The position numbers and the translations under genes are program-made. Of a stretch of 64,000 bases of DNA, positions 43,785 to 54,679 are shown piece by piece (the stretch's first letter is position 1; each line of letters opens with the position of its first letter). The DNA lies in contig CM069872.1 in the NCBI GenBank assembly GCA_036172665.1, forward strand, positions 38,860,101 to 38,924,100, in the 5' to 3' direction. The notes beneath the pieces were generated by a model. That model saw only the letters and a program-made list of their open reading frames with translations, did no database searches and was not told the origin of the DNA. The DNA is from Prosopocoilus inquinatus. Lineage: Eukaryota; Arthropoda; Insecta; Coleoptera; Lucanidae.

Positions 43785-45547
43785 TTAAAACAAGTAAATT
43801 GACAGAAATAAAATATTGTAGGCAGCAAAGTTATCGGGCGCTTCGAACGAGTTAACACCGCTCTTAATTATATCGCAGAAACGAGACTTTAATCACAGTG
43901 AAGCGCGCGGCAAATAAATACTTAATGGTCGTACTTGTAACGTTTAGTATAGTGGAGGTGTACTTCCCCGATGGTGTCCATCCCTGTTGTAGGGTACATT
44001 ACCGTGAGGTGATTATTAAATCATGAGTTTACATGGTTGTGAACGAGGCGGCGAAGGAACCCAGCTAGAAATTTCTAAACGAATACCTTCGTCTCTTCTC
44101 GAACTTGGGGTGACATAAATAACAATGTAATTACTTTTGTTTCTAAATTTTTTTTCTTTGTTTTGGTTGAATTCCTAGCTTCCGGTTGAAACCGAGACTC
44201 TCAGATATCTTCTACTGCCGACGTTTCGTTCTCCATTGCAGAAGAACTTCCTCAGAGCTGCTGCTGCTGGTGGTCTTGCTGCTGCTTTTTGTTCTTTTCT
44301 TTTCTTTATCGCCAATGTACAGCCTATCTTCTTCAAAGTTTCCGCACCAGCGTCAGACCGCAATAAATGTAAAATCTGCAGTATTTAAATTTTATGACAT
44401 GCAAATACAATAACTATCGGAAAAGAATTTCGATGTTACTATTAAGCTGAGATCACTCATGTGGCATTCGCTTTAGTCTTTCGACTTCTCTAATCCAGAG
44501 GTTTAATTTACTACTTACATCAGCTTAGTAAAAGTATTGATACCTATTTATAACGGCGGTTAGTATTCTTTACGACTCTGACAATAATTATTAGGTGCTT
44601 TCTTTCGCTTACAAAAACGTGGTGCAAACGCGTTTAGATTCAAAGACGGACGTTCTTTTGCAAACGGATTAATCCCCACTCAATTTGAAAATTCAGTCCC
44701 GATCGATAATCCTCTTTCCCTTCCGAATCAAACTATTTTTATATTTCGTTTGGACTGAATTGCTGAGAGTTATTTATAAGCGAACTGTCAATCGATAATT
44801 CAAATCTGAAATGTTTTATTGCAGCAACTACGGAATCCAGATTCAAGTTATTCGAAACCAGTTTCTTTTAAACAAAAGAAAGCAGCCAAAATTGAGGTTC
44901 ATGGTAATCTAACCATTATTTCTTAAGGGAGATATACTGAAGTACTCATTTTTGTGCTTTTACTTTCCCTGTGATATTATTATTTACGCCGATAGTACAT
45001 TTGTTTAAAAATAAATTACATATGAGAGTACAGGTGCGCCTTTCAAAATTGGTAAACTCCAATAAATACAGTTTTTAGTGGTGTCAACTGATCCTATCCT
45101 AAATCTGAAGTTTGTAAATATCGCAAATCAATAAAAATTTATTGCAAAAATTTATTTTATTACAGAATCATTAGAATCTATGGTGTACTGAAGCTGTTGC
45201 GGCATTTTAAAAATAAAACGACTATGAATTTAATCCTGCTTTGGAATTGTCAGATTTGGCACTGTCATCAAAATGATAGACGATAGTTTGATTATAACAT
45301 TTCGAATTGTTGACAAATAAGTCAACTCTCAGTGACCTCAAATGTTTCAATTCTTTCCAAAGAAATTTTGTTTTTCTTGTTTTTCTGAAAAGCATCACCT
45401 GTAAACCAGTAACGTGTATTCAATATTTATTGTGTTGTAATTTAAAAGATATTAGAATATGTGATTATGGTGCCCTAGGAAAAAGTAAAAAACGTTAGTC
45501 AGCGGCATACAGTTAACCAATTCACTATTATTTGAACCTTTTTTTTG

Positions 45548-45551
<4 letters not shown>
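43785..45551. other. No confident gene; one hammerhead-like motif
   Basis: The minus strand at 44205-44262 reads CTCTGAGGAAGTTCTTCTGC, AATGGAGAAC and GAAACGTCGGCAGTAG. GTTCT and AGAAC form stem II, and the order matches the motifs at 37.2-37.5 kb, although CTGAGGA replaces CTGATGA. The frames at 44175-44413 on both strands come from a CTG/TGC-rich patch beside this motif. Confidence 0.3.
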
Positions 45552-45583
<32 letters not shown>

Positions 45584-45592
45584 ATAATAAAT
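45552..45592. repeat. (TA)n then (ATA)n microsatellite
   Basis: About 29 bases of alternating TA run directly into ATAATAATAA. Confidence 0.9.
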
Positions 45593-45630
45593 AAAATCAG
45601 ATCTATCAACGATGTTCCTTACTTTTTATT

Positions 45631-46654
45631 CATACTATATTGTATATCCCAGATAACATATCCAGCGTGGGGATTTCGTTTATTATAAGAGATACGGATT
45701 CGGTTAAATTAGATGAATTATTCCGAAGCATTTGAGGAGTTACTGCTTTGAAGTTGCGAAAATTCGATCGGGTTCCGAAGTTACGGCAAAAAAATAACTG
45801 TAATAACTTTTTTGTTTGCATTTTCTTAAGGCAATTTTTGACATAGAATTCAAATATCATTTTAGATTTTGTTTTTACCTTTCCTCCAAATTTAATTTTT
45901 CTTATAGAAGACTTTGATGTTTTTGAATGTTTTGTTCTTCCTCTTTAATATGATTTAGCACGTGATATTTATTTTCAGAAATAACTGAAGAAAATAAAAA
46001 AATGTATTTTCCAAAAATAATCCAAGTGAGCTATGAGAATATTAAGTGCTACTATTTAAGTTACAATTACATGAAACCTAACGTTGAATAAAATTGAACA
46101 AATAAATCCTAAAAACAAGTGAAAGAAGGCGATTCGGACGGCAGTGAATGGAATTAGAATTTTCAAATATCTCTCTGTCCCAAATTATAGCCAACGTAGT
46201 GAAATGTTTCTTGATCAAAAAATTCAATTGAATTTTTTTTTTATTTTCAATCTAAAAGTGATCCGGATTTGTTTTTATTTCTCTTGTCCAAAAAAACTCA
46301 GAAACTTTTGTTAAAGAAACATTTTACGTACGTTCGTAAACGACGTACGCTTTCAATTGAACGGATTGATAGTAACGTAAATAATAATAAAATAAAAGTA
46401 AGATAATAGTAGAATACTGTATTACGAAAAAGATCTAAGATGATATTTAAATTCTACGCCAAAAAGTGCTTTAAGAATATACCAACAGAAATAACGTATC
46501 TATTACGAGATCCCCGTGAAATTTTCGCAACTTCAAAGCAGTTCCTAACTCCTCAAACGCTTGGGAATAATACATCTAATTCAACCAAATTCATATCTCT
46601 TATAATAAGGGAGATCCCCATGCTGGATATATTATCTGGAGCACACTGTATATG
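45631..46654. mobile_element. Fold-back element, about 1 kb
   Basis: Arms of about 230-245 bases (45631-45875 and 46425-46654) are inverted copies. The left has CAGATAACATATCCAGCGTG and GCTTTGAAGTTGCGAAAATT; the right has the inverses. The 76-codon minus frame at 45630-45860 and the 90-codon plus frame at 46440-46712 are the same sequence read from each arm (IFEFYVKNCL and IFKFYAKKCF). They should not be counted as two genes. The centre has no coding capacity. Confidence 0.65.
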
Positions 46655-48289
46655 GTTGGTCAGAAAAAACTGGAATTATGCATTTTTTTATCGTCGGACA
46701 GGTCAATTTTAATTTTTTCTTGTACACAGTCTTATATAAAAATAAATTTCATAAGTTGCTTTGGCGAAATAGCAGACATGACATCATAAATGATTTTTTT
46801 AATTAGCATTTGTACTTTTACTTTAATAATAAAGGTTAAAAAAATAAGAAATTATATTTGTGTTGAATGAATTAGGAAAAAACTAAATTTAATTAAAAAA
46901 TATAAATTAATTATTAAAAAAAATTTGCAAAATAAAAATCAGGAATGCCATATTTTCACAATCAAGGAGAGAAACCGGGACATCATCTGTGAAATTTTCT
47001 TATCGAAATATGGACGAAGAAAAAATCTAAATCAACCTTACTCCAGGATTAAGAATTTATTCTGAACTATGCATTTATTTCTGATATCAAATATTTATTT
47101 CCACTTCCATGTTTCTCAAAATAGTGAATGTTTAGAGACTGTTTTCTAATCAGCTGGCTTTTCAGACACTAAAGAATTCGGAAAGGCATTTATTCCTAAA
47201 ATTGACTTTCATATTTTAATTATCAAAAAGTGAACAGTAATTGATTTTAGGGTGATGGATATAATAAACACGTTTTACAAGGAATTTAAAATAGTGAAAA
47301 AAATGTCATTAAAAACGGAGAAGATCGTAGTGGAGATTATTTGGGATATCCTAAAAATATCGATAAATAAATAAATAAACTTAATAGAAAAAAGGACACT
47401 ATCTGGTACGGGGATTTTCCAAAAAATATTCGTGTTTTAAAATAGTAAGTTTTCTTTGTTATTTTATGAATGTTTTGCCTCATTGAATATATAAATACCA
47501 GGAAATTTCCTTTAGTCTTTAGCATAATTGTATTTGTGCCATTGTAATTATTAGAAATCATAATAGCGATAAAAAAATTGAAGCTAAAATGTAAAACACA
47601 TTTTGAATTTGGTTTCTAAAATTCTTGTGAAATTATTCGATATTATTTTAACCGACTGCGAAAAGAATATTAATTAAGAAAACTAACGGAACTAAGCTAT
47701 TTGTCCTTCAAAAATTAATGGTTAAAAAAATAAATTTATTTCTGAATTTTAAACATCACATTATATTGTTTTATTAACATATTCGCTACACTGAATGAAT
47801 AAAGAAAATTCTAAGCTTAAATGTAAACCTCACTTGAATGTGATTTCTAAAATTTCTTGGCAATTATCCGATGTTATTTTATGCAGCCAATGACCACCGC
47901 TTGCGAAAAGAAGTTTAGTTGTAAAAAAAAAACTTCCGTTTCACAAGAGAATTTTTAATGTCGCAAGAACACACACAAACACTAACAGTTAATTAATCGT
48001 AAAAACAAACACTTTAACTGAATCATTAACTTCTTCAATGCGGATACGTTTTCGAAAATAAATAAACTGATATGGTAATAGAAAACGTTTTAAATCGAAT
48101 AAATCAATATAATTACTTACTTTATGACTTTAAGCTTCGGTTTATTCCTATAGAAATAATTGTCTTAATAATTGAAGATATGGAAACAAACAAAGTTTAA
48201 AGATAATCAATGACTGAAATTGATTCTAGTAATAGTAATTGTAATAGACTTACTGGAAGTATTTAATAAATATTCAATTACGACACTGA
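46655..48289. other. AT-rich DNA with one direct repeat
   Basis: About 100 bases are repeated with divergence at 47581-47680 and 47812-47935 (blocks TGTAAA, TTTGAAT/CTTGAATGTG, TTTCTAAAATT, CGATATTATTTTA, GCGAAAAGAA). No gene seen. Confidence 0.35.
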
Positions 48290-48436
48290 GGCTGGATTGC
48301 ATAAAAGATTTAACCCAGGATTAAATTTAACCCTAAGTTAGAACGTGACAGATTTTTGGCCTAGGGCGTATTGTATATCTCATTCTAAGTTAGGCTTAAA
48401 TATAATTATGGTTTAAATCTTTTTCGCAATCCACCC
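48290..48436. mobile_element. 147-bp MITE
   Basis: Inverted arms of about 54 bases run from GGCTGGATTGCATAAAAGAT inward and from the end TTTTTCGCAATCCACCC. Flanks are TGA on the left and TAA on the right, possibly a mutated TAA duplication of Harbinger type. Confidence 0.6.
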
Positions 48437-51400
48437 TAAAGGTTTGTTCTGTGTTGTATAAGAACCTCTGTTTGCGGTTTACGTAAATATTGAAGTGCAC
48501 AAAAATGATTTCCCAAAAACGAGTTTTGGCTATAATTAATAAATTTAATGAGCAATTTTTGTTTGGTCGTTGTTTTACTGCGTTAAAACCAAACCTGCGG
48601 TTATATCTGGGTCAATATCGACGACAACTTGAAAATCACAAGGCGGCCGCGCTATTTGGAGCAAATTTTTGCATTTAACAGTCTTAAGTCGCTTATAAAT
48701 CATTATTCTCGAAAGCATGTCTCAACAACGACGACAGGATACATTTCTGAAAACGAACAATTGCCGAGCGAGTTATGAAATTTATCGTCACGTGAACGTC
48801 GTCGCAACAATTGAATTGCGAACACGCCTTTTCTGCTTTACATTTCGATATAATTAAGACATTCATACCAACGCAACGCAACGTGTAATTTCGTTTTATT
48901 AAATTATCGTGCAAGGAATACAAGTTGAGATGCTTGTTCTGAGATACTTATAATTATTGCAGGCGTTTTGCAATTTTATTAAATAGTTGGGAAATATTTG
49001 TTTATTTGAAATAGTATACGATACCGGCGATAAAAAATAAGTACGACTGGTTTGAGCTGAGCTATATCTAAGACTTTTAATAAATTCAAATGTTAATAGG
49101 ACTTAATTAATGCAGAAATGAAAATGACGCCTTGGATGGAGGTGATTATAAAAAAATGTAACAAAAATGCTGTTATCCTTTGCAGTGGTCTTAGTTGCTT
49201 ACCGATGGTACTAATTAATTTTCATATTAAATACTAGCAATCAACGACTAGTTTGAACCAAATAACTCAATGCTGCAAGCTTTTAATATAATATAATGTG
49301 TTATCGAATCGTTAATTTCTAATTAATTCAGAAAAATATGAAACAAAAATGTTATTATCCTTTACAGCTCACTGGACTAATTGATCTTCGTTTGTTTTAT
49401 ATACTAAATTTCCGGGTTGATTATAGAACGGCGAAAAATAAGAAAATTAGTATCTCCTAATGAATGTAAAATAAAAACAGCGTTTTGGATCTCGCCAATT
49501 AAAAATGCCGTTATCCTTTTCAACAATCCTGACAACCTACCGGACTGAATGTTCTTATTTCGACGAAACAGCCGCCTTGAATTCGTTATTTATTTTTCAA
49601 GGCGTTTCGAAAGTCAGGTTTTGTTTTGTTGGCATTAAATTTGTGTGTGCGGACGTGATCCACATTAGCCGACCGCAAATGCAGCCAGAATTAGAGGAAC
49701 CGTTTCGCAGCAGGAAACAAAGAAGCTCTCTCATTACGGTTTCACTTTTTCGGTAAACGCCAACGTCATCCAGCTTTTAAATGTCAAACTGGTTTGAACG
49801 CAATTATATAGATTTAATTATACGGTCACCTACAAACCGAAAGCCCGCTCTTTGCTTGACGTAAGAGCCAAAACAATTTGGATGTAGCAATAATCCGCCC
49901 GAGGAGATGCTGTAATAAATCTTTAGTTGCGTGTGTGGTTCACAAAAAAAAATGAAGGGACAAAAAAAATTTCTAATAATAATTATAACAAAATGGAATT
50001 CTTTTAGAATGGTTTGATCATATAATTATATAATAGAGACTACCATAGCATAACAATACTAAAAAAATCCTTTGATTTGTTTATGAATTATTAAGTTCAA
50101 TCGATTTGAATTTTGTGTCTGATTAAGTTGGTCAATAGAATCTAAAGTTTACAATGTCTTGAAAATAATAACGTTACATAATCTTCTGCGTGCAATTAAA
50201 AAAGAACCTTAGTATAAGTACGTGAAATACTACCTTCTGCGTATTTTCGGCTACCGAATCATAGCAAAAAAAACTCGGAGGTTCCACTTGTTTGAAACTG
50301 CTGAAATGTGCGAGAGAGAAACATTCAGCAAGGTCATTGACGCCTTCCTCCGTAGTCAGTGGGTGTGCCCGCACTCAGCGCCGATCATAAAAAGAATACC
50401 GCATTTAAACTCATTCTCCAGCGTTTCGTAATGAAAATACTGATATCGTTTATTACAATGTCCGGGCCCTTTATGCACTTCCGCGGACTTCCCCGTACAA
50501 GAGCCATTACGATCTTAAAATGCGTTTTTACGAATCAAAAATCTATCTTCGTTTGTCAAATTTTTCGTAACTGCAGAACGCTAATGTAATACTGCCCCAC
50601 CTTAAACGCGTTACAGCGGCCGCCGTTGTAAAAACACAAAAAGTTGCCGTAATAAAAAGCATCGAAAGAAATGCAAAACTGAGACTTTATCAAATGCATG
50701 CGTTAAAAATGCTTTACTTAGCCGAATTTCATAATTGAATTAATAAAAATTGTAAATTTAATGTCAGTCATATTGGTAGTGAGCACATATCAGTTTTAAC
50801 TGCCATTTTATTCTGCCCAGTGTGATTACGTAATGCGACCGATTTTAAACTACACAGACAGTAGATAAATTACAACATTATTTTAAAGTTTCTTTATTAA
50901 ACTAAAGAAATCTGAATCTATTTAACTAGAAATGGAAAGGCAATTTATTACTTATGAGGGTGAAATATCTAAAACGATGAATGATGGTGACGTCATTATT
51001 TAACTCATCCGCATGTTTTGTGCAGTAATTATAATCGTCGGTTTATAATTTGAAAATACCTAAAATTGTAATTTCTTTGATCGAAGTGGCACTTGTTTTA
51101 ATTAATCCAGGCGCTTTGTGAGCGTGTTAAAATATTTCGACTGTTACGATCTATTAATAGGCCTATACGAATCAGACAGATATTCGTTTACGACATCGTA
51201 AATCACTGACCTATATTCGGGTCGTCATTCATACAGGCAAGGCGGCATACCATCCAGTCGTTAGCTATGCCAGCAGTTCTCAAACCGTTTGGTGAAAATC
51301 TTCCAATGCACTTATGTCGAAAACTATGAACATAGTGTTAAGGGCGTATAAGTTTAATCGTTGCCATTTATGGTGATGTATTATAGGTTTAAATATTTGC

Positions 51401-52399
51401 ACACCCTGTATTTAAAATATCTGTGGTTTTTATCTTTCTACTTAAAGTTATTTTACTTTTGCAGTAGCCTTTTCTTACTAAATAGCGAATAGTTTTAATT
51501 TGCTTGTATTTCACATAATTTTTTATAGGTTTACCTGTATGGTATGGTGTTACATACTGTGTCTTCCATGTTCTCATCTTCTGTTTCTTGCACTCCAATG
51601 CACTCCAAAAATTTTCGATACTGTTACGGAAACTGTACGTTTTCAGACATCGATTCCTTGTATTTTATTTTGATAATTTGCCTCGACTTGTTTTGTTAAT
51701 GTTTCCGTTTATGATTTCTTTGATTTGGTTATTGTTTCAGTTGGTTTTCGTTTTTCTATGAACGTTTAGAATGATTAATTTGAAACAATGGATTTTCAAC
51801 TAAATTGGTTTTCCTTCGTCTATAGGCTGTACATCTCCATAATTACTTTTTGGCTTAGTCCGTCCCTTGGCAAGTAGATGATTTGAACAAATTGAAATAA
51901 TTCAAATCCTGGTACACTTAAATTAATCATAAGTTAGAAACTAAATCGTAAATGCAAAGTGGAACACGTGAATCATCGAAGTCACATAATGAAAACTTAT
52001 TTATCAAAAATCACAGGAAAGTAGATCAGACATTCTTATCGAGCTTAAGGAAATAATGCATTATGTATTATATGTATTATACACCAGAGCAGAGAAAATG
52101 CCTTTAAGGAATCATCTATGACTGATGGAAGCTCCGTTAAAGCTTCTCGTCATATTACGTCAAGTTCTTAGAATTTCCAGATAACTTCAGTCCACCACGT
52201 GATATAAGGAAATAGATTAAACACTGGTGAAGGCAAAAGGCAGCCACTTCCGAATGTAAACTTGTTACTCAATACGGTGTCTTAATTTTCTCATCGAGAA
52301 TTTTCCAAGTTTTTAATTTTCTATCAGTCAATTTTTGCAGTTTTGTTTTAATCTAAATTTAAATATAGCCAAGTGTACCCAAGAACATTCAGGACCGGT
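48437..52399. other. No confident gene
   Basis: Short frames at 48490-48678, 49505-49756 and 50174-50589 (overlapping, both strands) carry no recognised domain. GC-richer patches at 49500-49770 and 50330-50640 stand out from the AT-rich background and could be conserved non-coding sequence or old coding relics. CACCCTGTA at 51402-51410 looks like an isolated fold-back end. Confidence 0.3.
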
Positions 52400-54015
52400 A
52401 AGGGTAAGTTTGATTAAAACTTCCCAGCTGCTTAAAAACAGCTAAGGTTGTCCCTATTTTTAGAGAAAGGTGAACGGAAAGATTTTCATAATTACCGTCC
52501 AGTATCTACCTATTTTGTCCACAGTTGTTGAAAATATTTTGCAAAAACAATTAGTTGATATTTTCGAAAGAAATAGCGTTTTCAGTGCAAGGCAGTTTGG
52601 CTTTAGTCAGGGGAAGTCTACCATGAATGTAATTAAACTTTTAACCGAGTTGTCTACGCAATGTTTTGACACTAAATTATTTCAAAAAGCTACTTTCCTA
52701 GACTTGCAAAAGGCCTTTCATTGTGTCTCGCATGAAATATTATATTACTTTATTCATACAATATTACGTCGGTCTACAAGAGAAGGTTCACCGATAGTAG
52801 TTTTGAGTAATTAGAATTTTAATATTTGCCCATGTACCTTACATTCAATCTTTTTTAATTTAAAATACATATTCTAGAAACTGTATTGTTCATAAAAATC
52901 AATATGAACGAACCTGATGTAAAATAATTGATTTTGTAATCATAAGCAAATATTAAAATTCTAATAACTCGAAAATACCATTGATGGACTTGGTTACCTT
53001 CTCTTGTAGACCGACGATTAATCCCGTGAGCTGTAAATTTGTTATGTCATATCCCTCAAACAGACGAGAATATGTTGAAACTAGAACCAGTAAATCCAAA
53101 GTGTTATTTTCAAACGTTGGCGTCCTCTAAGGGTCAATTTTAGGACCGCTTTTATTTATCATTTATTTGAACGACTTCCCCAAAGCAGTTTCATGCGAAG
53201 TCTGGTGATGTCGCTACTCTACTGTCAGTTAGTGTCGGTTAGTGACACAAATGAACTCGCCGTAGAATATGATCGTGAGGCACCATCACAGGCATGCAAA
53301 TGGTTTAACGCTAATACTCATTTATTAGCGAGCAAAACTCTCAAAAAACGATTCAAGTTATGTTCTCCCTGCGATCGTTTGACAGACCAGACAACTACTC
53401 CTCAACTATAAAATTTTTAGGCATAGAGCTAGATGAGCACCTTAGGTGGGCCAAACATTCTGAAAATCTGTCTGCTAAATTAAATAGTGCAATATTTGTC
53501 ATGCGTAATCTTAAAAATAATATTGAAATGAAGCATCTGAGAACCGCCTACTTCGCTTTGTTTCAAAGTTAAGCTTCTTATGCTTTATCTTGTCGGGGTC
53601 TCTCTAGCAGTGCTACAGTAATTTTCAGATTACAAAGACGAATTTTTAGAATCATGAGTAACATCGGATGTAGAGATAACAGCAGAAATGCTATTATTGT
53701 TTTAAATTTATTAACTTTGCCTTCTTTATACATTCTAGAATGCCTTCTTTATGTGAAAAACAACATCAACTTATATAATCACAACTCTAATTTTTACGAT
53801 TATAACACATGAACAAAAAATGACTTATGTCTCCCCAATAGTAGAATAAGTCATACTCAATTAAGTTCAGATTACTTTGGCATATTTTTTGTAATACTAT
53901 ACTGGAAAAAATTAGAAATCTGCCAATGAATAAATTCAAGGCACGATAAAACGCATCCTTATAGAAAAGGCGTTTTATTCTTATGAAGAATATCTAAAAA
54001 CAAAATTAATGTAAT
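52400..54015 (+). pseudogene. Non-LTR reverse transcriptase, decayed, second family
   Basis: RT blocks appear in order across several frames: KVVPIFRE, NYRPVS, VVENILQKQLVDIFERN, RQFGFSQGKSTMNVIKLL, then ATFLDLQKAFHCVSHEILYY (the catalytic Asp region, with DLQKAFHC where DLSKAFDC is usual). After an inserted MITE come GSILGPLLFIIYLNDFPKA and a ruined YADD region (SGDVATLLS). The thumb follows with FLGIELDEHLRWAKHSENL, LRTAYFALFQS and RLQRRIFRIMSNIGC, ending near FYSYEEYL at about 53990. Frameshifts and stops are many. The protein differs clearly from the RT at 23.5 kb, so it is another jockey/CR1-like family. Confidence 0.85.
52767..53016. mobile_element. 250-bp inverted-repeat MITE inside the RT pseudogene
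   Basis: The ends are CGTCGGTCTACAAGAGAAGG and its exact inverse, with further inverted similarity inward (GAGTAATTAGAATTTTAATA against its inverse near 52950). ATTA lies directly outside both ends (52763-52766 and 53017-53020), a 4-bp target duplication. RT similarity stops at one edge and resumes at the other, which confirms an insertion. Confidence 0.75.
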
Positions 54016-54248
54016 ATAAAACACGAGTTTTCACTCCTAACTTCATTTATTTTGCGTTTTATATTATATACATGTACCTGTTTTTATGTATTTATGACGT
54101 ATGGCGAAGTATCAATAAAATATCTGTCTAAAATAGAATCGTTGTTGCTTAAAAATTAGCATCTAATAAAGGCAAAGTGTGCAGATTTTTACATTCCTTT
54201 TCTGCCTCTTTAGCAATCTATTTAATTTAATATTAATTGTAAACATTT

Positions 54249-54673
54249 TCAAAATTTTTCTTGTTGAAAATCGCTTTTGATTGCAGCGAATCCCTCGAGT
54301 AGCCTATTTACGGCTGCTTCAGTTCTATTTGGAGCTTCGTCAGTAGAAACGTAGCTCGAGAGTTCCACTGCAAACCAAAACGACTTGACCAAGGATATTT
54401 GCAAAAGCGATGTGTAATAGTAATAACTCAAACTGCGACACTCTACGATCGCTTTTTGACCAACATTGCAATACAATTGACAAAATTGAAGCCAGTTTGC
54501 TACATAATAAGACATCCTATGCAAGGCGACCATGCTGTCAAAGCATGGTTTGCAATGGAACTACTGCAATTAAAAACAATCTGCAACAAAATCTTTACAA
54601 CTTTCATTATGCATTAACAGAAACCATGGCCGTCTTGCACAGGATGACTTATTATGTAACAAACAATTTATAA
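54249..54673. pseudogene. Inverted pair of related coding-like fragments
   Basis: Minus-strand frame 54249-54533 contains MVALHRMSYYVANW, VKSFWFAVELSSYVSTDE, then TEAAVNRLLEGFAAIKSDF and QQEKF. Plus-strand frame 54410-54673 contains NGTTAIKNNLQQN and ALTETMAVLHRMTYYVTNN. The plus frame beginning at 54399 has VKAWFAMELL. The two strands thus encode related peptides (ALHRMSYYV/VLHRMTYYV, AAIKSDFQQ/TAIKNNLQQ, VKSFWFAVEL/VKAWFAMEL). They are permuted and frameshifted relative to each other. This is an inverted duplication of a gene or element fragment that has rearranged. The SYVSTDEAPNRTEAAVNRLL segment faintly recalls the C-terminal half of insect gustatory receptors, but that is a guess. Confidence 0.4.
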
Positions 54674-54679
54674 TTTTTT

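Noticed and set aside
44175..44413. Opposed frames rich in Leu and Ala
   Set aside because: Both arise from a CTG/TGC-rich patch next to a repeat motif.
48490..48678. Small basic protein gene
   Set aside because: No domain, promoter or homologue recognised; composition is compatible with chance.
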